Origin: Kiritimatiellia bacterium
GTDB lineage: Bacteria > Verrucomicrobiota > Kiritimatiellia > RFP12 > UBA1067
Length of the DNA: 10,917 nucleotides
Reading direction: 5' to 3'
Assembly (NCBI GenBank): GCA_017999015.1
Contig: JAGOBZ010000072.1
Span: forward strand, 1 to 10,917
Both the position numbers and the translations under genes were made by a program. Below, piece after piece: positions 1-6,531 of the stretch; within the stretch, counting starts at the first letter, position 1, and each line of letters begins with the position of its first letter. The notes below the pieces were generated by a model. It had not been told where the DNA came from. It saw only the letters and a program-made list of their open reading frames with translations, and did not search any database.

Positions 1-1
1 G

Positions 2-178
2 GGTTCCGAAATGGACGCTTGCATCAAGGAACTCGCCTTGGCCCGGGCTCTCTGGGCCTGCGGCGATCACGAGGGCCTCGCCCGAAAAACGCTTGAAGCC
101 TATGCCCGCGATCCGCGCGGCGTGCTCTCGGCGCATGCGAAGGCGATTCTGGCGTCTGGAAGCAGGGGCGTTCTATGA
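2..178 (+). CDS. C-terminal end of a gene cut by the window edge; resembles the tail of PVC FAD-dependent oxidoreductases
   Basis: The frame is open from the left edge and codes for 58 residues before TGA at 176-178. The visible part is helical and contains ALARALWACGDHEG, then a segment ending YARDPRG and HAKAIL. From memory, the pattern R-A-L-x-x-C-G-D-x-x-G followed by L-x-x-Y-A-x-D-x-R-G and H-A-x-A-x-L recurs at the C-terminus of FAD-dependent oxidoreductases (FAD_oxidored family) common in Planctomycetes, Lentisphaerae and Verrucomicrobia. No catalytic or cofactor-binding part lies in the window, so the function rests on this tail alone. An internal ATG at 11-13 is probably not the true start. 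The stop overlaps the stop of the convergent DUF1848 gene by 6 bp. Confidence 0.55.
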   Translation, partial: GSEMDACIKELALARALWACGDHEGLARKTLEAYARDPRGVLSAHAKAILASGSRGVL

Positions 179-1324
179 GGTAGGGCGGGACGAGAACGGC
201 AACGCCTTTTCGCAAAATTTTCCAGTGATGTTGTCTGCATCTGGGCGTGCGAGGTGCTGCTCCCAGTTCGCAATCGCTGTTGCGCTACTGGCATTGGCGT
301 AACAATAGTGACACAAATGAGGACAAGTGTTGTATTCGCCGATGTCCTTGCTCCTGATGCAGCCGCAGGCGGCGCGCTGTCCAGAGTCTTTTTTCGGCTT
401 ACGTGGGTCCTTCCATACGGGGGCATGATCGAAGAGAGAAGGCTCCACGCGCTCCGCCCCAATGAATCTCATCAACACCTCGTCGTCCGAGAAGCATTTC
501 ACCATCAGCCGGTCATCCACGCAGCGGTTGTGTTCGATGCAGGGAAGGTCGTCCGCCTCACCGCATGTTCCGGCGGAAATGCCCCAGCCCTTTACGAGCC
601 GCGCGATACCCGCAGCCACCTCAAGCATCTCTTCCCTTTCGAACTCGCGTGCGCGTATTCCCGCCGTTTCGAGGTTCCGCGCGACCTTGGCGTAGGCTTG
701 GATGTCGATGAAACTGAAGACGAGGCGAGGAGTGTGCGGCACGATCCTGTCGCCGATCCGCTCAATCCGATCGAGCAACACCCTCGGCGTCAGCGAATCC
801 GTCAGAAGGAGCGGGTCGAACCGCCAGACCACACGGTCGTTTCCGTGTCTGGACTTGCCGATTCTTTTGGCGAGATCGACGAACGTGCCGATGCGGGCTT
901 CGACTGAAGGAACGTTGGGCTCGATGTTCTCAGCATCATAATCATTCAGCGTGAACTGAAAGTAGTAGTTCAGGCCGAGTCGCTCCACGACATCAAGCGG
1001 GGTCTCGTCCTTGCCTGGAATTTTCTGTAGCATCGGCCGGGGATTCTTCGTCCAGAACACAATCAGGCGGGTCTTTGCGAACGAGACGTAGAGCGGCACT
1101 CCATTGAACGGATTGAGCCACTTCACGTAGCCTTTTTCGAGACGCTTGACGAACCAGTCCGCGTAGAATGCAGGAATATCTGTAGAACGGCTGGCTGAGA
1201 CGATGATGGGAACCTGAGCTTCAACTTTTCTGCCGTCCTCGGTCGTCGTTTCGATCTTTGTCCAGGAAGACAACATCACCTCGTTTGGTAACTCATAATC
1301 TACAAGAGGACTAACGCCGTGCAT
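173..1324 (-). CDS. DUF1848 family protein with C-terminal Cx3Cx2C (putative Fe-S / radical-SAM-like) motif
   Basis: This 383-residue protein matches the DUF1848 family (PF08902). It has the family hallmark IIVSASRSTDIPAFYADWF near residues 40-58, followed by LNPFN and VFWTKNPRPML (about 70-99). The C-terminal part is cysteine-rich: C320 and C322, then TCPHLCHYC at 333-341, giving C334-x3-C338-x2-C341, the spacing of the radical SAM [4Fe-4S] motif, followed by YAN. The function of the family is not established; a cluster-binding enzyme is an inference. The start at 1324 is preceded by AAGGG (1331-1335) with a 6-nt spacer. A second Met at residue 17 (codon 1274-1276), where several homologues appear to begin, has only a poorly spaced GAGG. 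Neither end shows a signal peptide, so the protein is probably cytoplasmic. The gene runs divergently from the GH2 operon. Local GC is lower (47-67% in sampled 60-base lines, against 75-83% sampled in the operon), which hints at separate acquisition. Confidence 0.9.
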   Translation of the reverse strand: MHGVSPLVDYELPNEVMLSSWTKIETTTEDGRKVEAQVPIIVSASRSTDIPAFYADWFVKRLEKGYVKWLNPFNGVPLYVSFAKTRLIVFWTKNPRPMLQKIPGKDETPLDVVERLGLNYYFQFTLNDYDAENIEPNVPSVEARIGTFVDLAKRIGKSRHGNDRVVWRFDPLLLTDSLTPRVLLDRIERIGDRIVPHTPRLVFSFIDIQAYAKVARNLETAGIRAREFEREEMLEVAAGIARLVKGWGISAGTCGEADDLPCIEHNRCVDDRLMVKCFSDDEVLMRFIGAERVEPSLFDHAPVWKDPRKPKKDSGQRAACGCIRSKDIGEYNTCPHLCHYCYANASSATAIANWEQHLARPDADNITGKFCEKALPFSSRPTS

Positions 1325-1514
1325 GTTACACCCTTATATGCGGGTTTGTGAAGGGTTTTGAAAGATGCGGAAACCAGAAACCTCAACGCTCAGTGTTGCC
1401 CGGACACGCGGAATGTGTTAACGTCCAGCCATAGTATCAATTCAAGAAGTGTGCGGATATCTTGCTTGTTTGACGTATGGGGGTGTCAGCAGGCGCCGCG
1501 CGGGAAAGGGGCCT
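1325..1514. promoter_or_regulatory. Divergent intergenic region between the DUF1848 gene and the GH2 operon
   Basis: These 190 bases should hold promoters for both flanking genes, since they diverge. The left half is AT-richer than the surroundings. A tandem near-repeat, GGGTTTGTGAA at 1342-1352 and GGGTTTTGAA at 1353-1362, sits close to the DUF1848 start. GTGT (1393-1396), ACAC (1404-1407) and GTGT (1415-1418) form two weak, alternating inverted repeats. No sigma-70-type -35/-10 pair with good spacing was found on either strand, although PVC promoters often lack obvious consensus. A regulatory role is inferred from the position only. Confidence 0.4.
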
Positions 1515-3776
1515 ATGCGTTCACGAAATGGTTACGGTGTTTGGGCCGCGCTCTGTATGGCGCTGCCGGTTTCGCTCTTGGCACAAAAGGTCGTGGATCA
1601 ATGGCGTTACACGCTTGAGCCGCCGCAGGGGGCGTGGCAGACCGTCGCGTATGATGACGCGGCCTGGAAGACGGGGAACGGTGGCTTCGGCACGGTCAGC
1701 ACACCGGGCGCGCGCGTGGGCACCGTGTGGCGCACCAAGACGATCTGGCTGCGCAAGCGCGTGCCGCTGGCCGGGACGCTGAAAAAGCCCGCGCTGCTGG
1801 TTCACCACGACGAGGATGCCGAATTTTTCCTCAACGGCCAGCGTGTTCTGGCGCTGAAGGGCTATCTCACGGACTACAAGGTCGTGCCGCTGGCCGAGGA
1901 GCACCGGGCGCTCGTCAAGCCCGGCGAGAACCTGCTGGCGGTGTTCTGTAAACAGGAGACGGGCGGGCAGTTCATCGACGCGCATCTGGTCGATGCCGAC
2001 CAGGTGCCGGCCCTGCCGACGCCGGAACGCGAGATCTTCCGCAGCGCCCTGATCACGCCGTGGGGCGAGCAGGTGACCGATGCGAACGTCTGGCAGAGTT
2101 ATCCGCGTCCCCAATTGCGGCGCAAGCAGTGGCAGAATCTGAACGGCCTGTGGGAATACGCCGTCACGCCTGTCGCGCAGCGCGAGCCTCCCCGCCAGTG
2201 GCAGGGACGTATCCGCGTGCCGTTCTGCCTGGAATCCAAGCTGGGCGGCGTGCAGAAAGCGCTGCAGAAAGAGCAGGCACTGTGGTACCGGCGCACGTTT
2301 ACGGTGGCCGCCGCTGAACGCACCCTGTTGAATTTCGAGGCGGTCGACTACCGGTGCCGGGTGATGGTGAACGGCAAAGAGGCGGGCGGACACCGCGGCG
2401 GCAACACGCCGTTCACGCTGGATATCACGGATACGGTGCGGGTCGGCGAGAACGAGGTGCTGGTGCGTGTGGAAGACGAGCAGGAGGGTTTCCAGTTGCG
2501 CGGCAAGCAGACGCTGAACCCGCATGGCATCTGGTACACCCAGGTCTCCGGCATCTGGCAGACGGTGTGGCTGGAACAGGTCAACGCCAGCTATGTCCGG
2601 CATCTGGTGGTCCACACCGACGCGGCCGCCGGCGCCATCAAGGTCACCGCCGATGTGGAGGGCGGCGCCCGGGCGATAGCCGTGCGCGTCAAGGACGGCG
2701 AACGCCAGGTGGCGAACAGCGTGGGCCGTGCCGGTCAGGAGGTCGTGCTGACCGTTGCGGACGCCAAGCTGTGGTCGCCCCGTTCGCCGCACCTCTACGC
2801 GCTTGAACTGGAGCTGCTGGACGGCGACGGCCGAGTGGTGGATAGCGTCGCGTCGTATGCCGGCATCCGCACGGTCGGCAAGGCCAAGGACGCCCAGGGC
2901 CATCTGCGCTTTACGCTGAATGGCGAGGTGCTGTTCCACTGGGGGCCGCTGGACCAGGGCTGGTGGCCGGACGGCTTGCTCACGCCGCCCTCCGAAGAGG
3001 CGATGGCGTTCGAGATCGACTGGCTGAAGCGCGCGGGCTTCAACATGATCCGCAAGCACATCAAGGTCGAGCCGCGCCTCTACTACTATCACTGCGACCG
3101 GCTGGGGATGATGGTCTGGCAGGATCATGTGAGCGGCGGCAAGGGCGCGTCGTGGACTTTCCTCAAGCCGGACCCGAAGGACGCGGAGTGGCCGGCCGAA
3201 CACCATGACCACTTCATGCTGGAGCTGGCGCGCATGATCAAGGCCCTGGAAAGCCACCCGTCGATCGTCTGCTGGGTGCCCTTCAACGAGGCGTGGGGAC
3301 AGCACCGCACGGTCGATGTGGGTAAGTGGGTGGTGCAACGCGACCCGACGCGCCTCGTCAACATCGCCAGCGGCGGCAACTTCTGGCCGGTGGGCGACAT
3401 TGTGGATGCGCATCGCTATCCGCATCCGGGCTTCCCCTTTGACCAGGATCTGGGCGGGCGTTTCAACGGTTTCGTCAAAGTCGTCGGCGAGTTCGGCGGA
3501 CACGGCTATCCGGTGAAAGGACATCTGTGGGATGCCGAACGGGAGAACTGGGGCTACGGCGGTCTGCCGAAAAACGAGGCGGAATACAAGGAGCGCGTGG
3601 CCACCTCGATCCGCATGCTGAATGAGCTGCGGGCCCAAGGTATTGCCGGCGGCGTCTACACGCAGACCACCGACGTGGAAGGCGAGATCAACGGCCTCAT
3701 GACCTACGACCGGAAAAACATCAAGATCCCGGCCGAGCAACTGGCGGAGCTGACGCGCGTGCTGTTTGAAAAGTAG
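1515..3776 (+). CDS. Secreted glycoside hydrolase family 2 (beta-galactosidase/glucuronidase superfamily)
   Basis: The product has 753 residues and probably hydrolyses a beta-linked glycan outside the cytoplasm. The start at 1515 is chosen because it gives a signal peptide (Arg-rich start, hydrophobic core, likely cleavage near SLLA|QK at residues 20-24) and has AAAGGGG just upstream (1505-1511). The longer in-frame start at 1449 would bury that signal. After the signal comes a first galactose-binding-like beta-sandwich (about 25-165, with WRTKTIWLRKR and FFLNGQRV). The canonical GH2 sugar-binding domain follows (about 190-360; WQNLNGLWEY, WYRRTFTV, VMVNGKEAGGHRGGNTPF), then an Ig-like domain (to about 465) and a TIM barrel. 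In the barrel, PFNEAWGQ supplies the acid/base E592 preceded by N591, and VVGEFGG supplies the nucleophile E659. GFNMIRKHIK matches the conserved barrel Arg motif. The exact substrate (galactoside, glucuronide or other) is not readable. The gene is first in an operon with the fusion esterase, 31 bp upstream of its start. Confidence 0.95.
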   Translation: MRSRNGYGVWAALCMALPVSLLAQKVVDQWRYTLEPPQGAWQTVAYDDAAWKTGNGGFGTVSTPGARVGTVWRTKTIWLRKRVPLAGTLKKPALLVHHDEDAEFFLNGQRVLALKGYLTDYKVVPLAEEHRALVKPGENLLAVFCKQETGGQFIDAHLVDADQVPALPTPEREIFRSALITPWGEQVTDANVWQSYPRPQLRRKQWQNLNGLWEYAVTPVAQREPPRQWQGRIRVPFCLESKLGGVQKALQKEQALWYRRTFTVAAAERTLLNFEAVDYRCRVMVNGKEAGGHRGGNTPFTLDITDTVRVGENEVLVRVEDEQEGFQLRGKQTLNPHGIWYTQVSGIWQTVWLEQVNASYVRHLVVHTDAAAGAIKVTADVEGGARAIAVRVKDGERQVANSVGRAGQEVVLTVADAKLWSPRSPHLYALELELLDGDGRVVDSVASYAGIRTVGKAKDAQGHLRFTLNGEVLFHWGPLDQGWWPDGLLTPPSEEAMAFEIDWLKRAGFNMIRKHIKVEPRLYYYHCDRLGMMVWQDHVSGGKGASWTFLKPDPKDAEWPAEHHDHFMLELARMIKALESHPSIVCWVPFNEAWGQHRTVDVGKWVVQRDPTRLVNIASGGNFWPVGDIVDAHRYPHPGFPFDQDLGGRFNGFVKVVGEFGGHGYPVKGHLWDAERENWGYGGLPKNEAEYKERVATSIRMLNELRAQGIAGGVYTQTTDVEGEINGLMTYDRKNIKIPAEQLAELTRVLFEK

Positions 3777-3797
3777 CCGCACGCGCGCTGCGGAAAC

Positions 3798-3801
3798 GGA
3801 G
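3798..3801 (+). promoter_or_regulatory. Ribosome binding site that sets the start of the fusion esterase
   Basis: GGAG lies 6 nt before the ATG at 3808. This decides against the upstream in-frame ATG at 3766, which lies inside the GH2 coding end, has no such site and would add 14 charged residues in front of the signal peptide. Confidence 0.6.
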
Positions 3802-3807
3802 CGGGGG

Positions 3808-6531
3808 ATGAAGAGTCTGTGGTGGATCGCGGCCTGTTGGATGAGCGTGCCGTGGCTCGCCTGCGGCTGGGGCGGCGGTCACGACGTGGTGGCCCGCGCG
3901 GTCGCGGCGCGCCTGCCCGAGCCGTGGCGCGCGGCCCTGCAGGACGAGCGGCTGGGGCAGTTCTGCCGCGACAACCACTATCCGGACGCGCGCACGGCTT
4001 TCGCGGAAAATCCGCGCGTGACGCCCGAGGAGCGGGCGTTCCTTTCGGCGCGCGGCATGAAGGACAGCGGGGCGTTCCACGCGGACGAGGGGCGTGCGGC
4101 GGCCTTTGCGCTGCTGACGCGGGCGCTGCGCGAGAAGCGCGTGGACAGCGTCTCGCTCTGGCTGGGCGCGCTGGCGCACTCCACCGCGGACATGGTCGCC
4201 TGCAACCATGACCCCATCGTGCATCTGGCCACCTACGGCTGGAGCGACCGCGACTGGGCATTCCGCCTGCCGAACGGCAAGCCCATCGGCGGCCTGGATC
4301 TGGTCTGGGTCGAGTCGACGCCTGAAACGCGCGCCGTCTGGCAGACACACGTCGACAAGGTGGTCGCGGCCGACGCCGGTCGCTCTGCGGCCGACGCGGT
4401 GCTGGAGATCATGCTGTCGGGCATCCGCGGGGTTGAGGTGTGCGCCCCGCTCGGCGTGCCGATCCTGCAGCATGCGTGCGCGTGGTCCGGGAAAAAAGAT
4501 GCGGCAAGCCGCGATGCGCTCGCCAGACATTTCTCGGTGCTCGGCTGTTGGGCGGTGGCGCGCACGCTGGGCGATTTTCTGGCGGCGCAACGCTTGGCCG
4601 CGGGCGACGGGGAGGTGCCCGATATCACGGAGGCGCTCAGGCAGCGCTACCGTGACGCATGCGCGGCCTTCACGGTCTCGCGCCGCCTGCAGGATGACTC
4701 GCTCGCCAAAGGCCTGACGGTTCCGCAGCACCCCGAACGTCCGTTCGTCGGCGTGGTCGTGGAGCCCACCTGGCGCATGAACGAGGGGATGTTCGGCTTC
4801 AACGACCGCGTGCTGGCGGCGCAGTCGGTCCATCATCTGCGCCGTCAGTTCAAGAACGCGGCGCTGGTGGACGTGCGCACGGTGATGGCGGAGGGGATCG
4901 ATGCGGCGCGCGTGCCGCAGGTGATTGTCTTCGCGCAGCGGACCGGCGAGTACTTCACGCTGAAGCCGGCTGTGCTGACGGAGCGGCTGGTGGCGTACCG
5001 CAAGGCCGGCGGAAAGATCATTTGGGTGGGCGGCGCGCCGCCGGACCGCCGGCTCTGCGACTTCCCTGCAGAGGCGGTGCGGCGTTACGATCCCGGCAAG
5101 CTCTGGTATTCGTGGACCCGCCTGCCCGTTGCCACCAACGCATACGCAACCCTGTCGCTTCAGTCCGGGGCGTGGCCGCGCCGGCGTCTGGCGCGCGATC
5201 CCTGCTTTGAGGCGGGTTGGCATGCGCCCGGCAACACGACGCTTTTCACGCCCGAAGCCGCGGCGTGGATCACGCCGTTGATCACGCTCTTTGATCGCGC
5301 GACGCCGCATGGGGTCGGTGCCGCATGGCCGAAAGCCGCGCCGACCGTCGCGTATCTGCCGACTTATGCCGTGTATCCTTATCTCTGGACCGACGAAAAG
5401 CCGTCCCTCGTGCCTCTGGGCCTGGATCTTGATACGCAGGGTTTTGAGGCGCTGGATGTGGCCTTTGCCGCCCTGCACGGGCCGGCGTTGCCGCCGTCGG
5501 CCTTTGAGCCGCCGCCAGACTCGACCGGCGCGTCAGAAGCGCACCGTTCGCCGCTGCTGTTCGCCGACGGCGCGCCGGTGCGCGATGCGGCGGCGTGGCC
5601 GCGCCGGCGCGAAGAGATTCTGCGCGCGTGGCACGGCCGCATGGGCGCGTGGCCGCCGCTGATCACCAATCAGGCGCTGCGGGTGCAGGGGCGCGAGCGT
5701 TGCGAGGGCTTTGTGCGGTATGCGGTGCGTTTCAACTGGCTGCCGGAAGCGAGCACGGACGGCTATCTGCTGGTGCCCGAAGGCGAGGGCCGGCGGCCGG
5801 CTGTCGTGGCGGTGTTTTATGAACCCGAGACGGCGGCGGGGATCGGCGGCAAGCCCTATCGCGATTTCGCGCTCCAGCTTGTGCGGCGCGGCTTCGTGAC
5901 GCTCTCGATCGGCACGCGCGAGGCGTCCGCGCGCAACGAATTCGCGCTCTATTGGCCCTCGATGCAAGACGCAACGGTGCAGCCGCTCTCGATACTGGCC
6001 TACGCGGCGGCCAATGCGTATCAGGCGTTGGCGAAAGAGGCGAGCGTCGATCCCGCGCGCGTCGGGATTGTCGGGCACTCGTTCGGCGGCAAGTGGGCGA
6101 TGTTCGCCTCGTGCCTGTATGACCGGTTCGCCTGCGGTGTCTGGTCCGATCCGGGGATTGTATTCGGCGAGGATCGCCCCTCGATCAACTATTGGGAGCC
6201 GTGGTATCTGGGCTACCATCCGAAACCGTGGCGCGCGCGCGGCCTGATGACGGCGGAAAATCCCGGGCGCGGACTCTATCTTAAGCTGCGTGAAGAGGGG
6301 TTTGATCTGACCGACCTGCACGCCTTGATGGCGCCCCGGCCTTTTCTGGTCTCCGGCGGTGCGGAGGATCCGCCCGGGCGCTGGGCCGCGCTGCGCCATG
6401 CGGTCCGGGTCAACGCGCTGCTCGGCGCGACGAATCGGGTGGCCATGACCAACCGCCTGAAACACGCGCCCTGCGCCGAATCCAACGAGCAGATCTACCG
6501 CTTTCTTGAGCAGGTGCTGCGGCCGCTATGA
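3808..6531 (+). CDS. Secreted fusion protein: S1/P1 nuclease or Zn-phospholipase C-like domain + middle alpha/beta domain + esterase-type alpha/beta-hydrolase
   Basis: The product has 907 residues. The signal peptide ends in LACG|W, so the mature protein would begin with Trp21, followed by GGGH. S1/P1 nucleases and bacterial Zn-phospholipases C also begin with a Trp whose amino group binds zinc. H124-x3-D128-x5-H134 in ALAHSTADMVACNHD reproduces the P1 spacing His116/Asp120/His126. D60 and H91 are candidate further ligands, but no clear match to the P1 His149/Asp153 pair is seen. Residues 311-415 (RPFVGVVVEP, PQVIVF, GGKIIWVGGAPP) look like a Rossmann-like or glutamine-amidotransferase-like fold of the kind found beside glycosidases. 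Residues about 595-905 form an alpha/beta-hydrolase with nucleophile S758 in GHSFGG, probable acid D854 in GGAEDPP and probable base H886, close to PVC and Bacteroidetes esterases of glycan loci. It is second in the GH2 operon. Its stop overlaps that of the convergent regulator by 6 bp. Activity on acetyl or uronoyl esters is inferred. Confidence 0.93.
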   Translation: MKSLWWIAACWMSVPWLACGWGGGHDVVARAVAARLPEPWRAALQDERLGQFCRDNHYPDARTAFAENPRVTPEERAFLSARGMKDSGAFHADEGRAAAFALLTRALREKRVDSVSLWLGALAHSTADMVACNHDPIVHLATYGWSDRDWAFRLPNGKPIGGLDLVWVESTPETRAVWQTHVDKVVAADAGRSAADAVLEIMLSGIRGVEVCAPLGVPILQHACAWSGKKDAASRDALARHFSVLGCWAVARTLGDFLAAQRLAAGDGEVPDITEALRQRYRDACAAFTVSRRLQDDSLAKGLTVPQHPERPFVGVVVEPTWRMNEGMFGFNDRVLAAQSVHHLRRQFKNAALVDVRTVMAEGIDAARVPQVIVFAQRTGEYFTLKPAVLTERLVAYRKAGGKIIWVGGAPPDRRLCDFPAEAVRRYDPGKLWYSWTRLPVATNAYATLSLQSGAWPRRRLARDPCFEAGWHAPGNTTLFTPEAAAWITPLITLFDRATPHGVGAAWPKAAPTVAYLPTYAVYPYLWTDEKPSLVPLGLDLDTQGFEALDVAFAALHGPALPPSAFEPPPDSTGASEAHRSPLLFADGAPVRDAAAWPRRREEILRAWHGRMGAWPPLITNQALRVQGRERCEGFVRYAVRFNWLPEASTDGYLLVPEGEGRRPAVVAVFYEPETAAGIGGKPYRDFALQLVRRGFVTLSIGTREASARNEFALYWPSMQDATVQPLSILAYAAANAYQALAKEASVDPARVGIVGHSFGGKWAMFASCLYDRFACGVWSDPGIVFGEDRPSINYWEPWYLGYHPKPWRARGLMTAENPGRGLYLKLREEGFDLTDLHALMAPRPFLVSGGAEDPPGRWAALRHAVRVNALLGATNRVAMTNRLKHAPCAESNEQIYRFLEQVLRPL

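Noticed and set aside
254..907. 217-codon plus-strand frame inside the DUF1848 gene
   Set aside because: The opposite strand carries strongly recognisable DUF1848 motifs over the same bases; this translation resembles no family.
1331..1361. A TATAAG-like -10 for the DUF1848 gene on the minus strand
   Set aside because: It overlaps the ribosome binding site and would leave almost no leader; the matching -35 is poor.
1354..1375. Inverted repeat GGTTT / AAACC as a hairpin or terminator
   Set aside because: The arms are only 5 bp with a 12-nt loop and no adjacent T-run, so the structure is too weak.
1418..1440. TTAACG / TATCAA as a sigma-70 promoter for the GH2 operon
   Set aside because: The spacing is only 11 bp and the second element fits the -10 consensus poorly.
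1449..1514. Upstream in-frame ATG of the GH2 gene
   Set aside because: It would add 22 Arg/Cys-rich residues ahead of a good signal peptide, and the ATG at 1515 has its own ribosome binding site.
1521..3782. Very long open frame (753 codons) antisense to the GH2 gene
   Set aside because: It lies opposite a gene with clear GH2 catalytic motifs, and its own translation is Arg/His/Leu-rich with no domain. High GC at third positions removes stop codons on the opposite strand.
3721..5478. Long open frame (585 codons) antisense to the end of GH2 and the fusion esterase
   Set aside because: Same cause: a low-complexity Arg-rich translation opposite a well-supported gene.
5533..6465. 310-codon antisense frame opposite the alpha/beta-hydrolase domain
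   Set aside because: It mirrors the coding strand around the GHSFGG region and has no recognisable domain or ribosome binding site.
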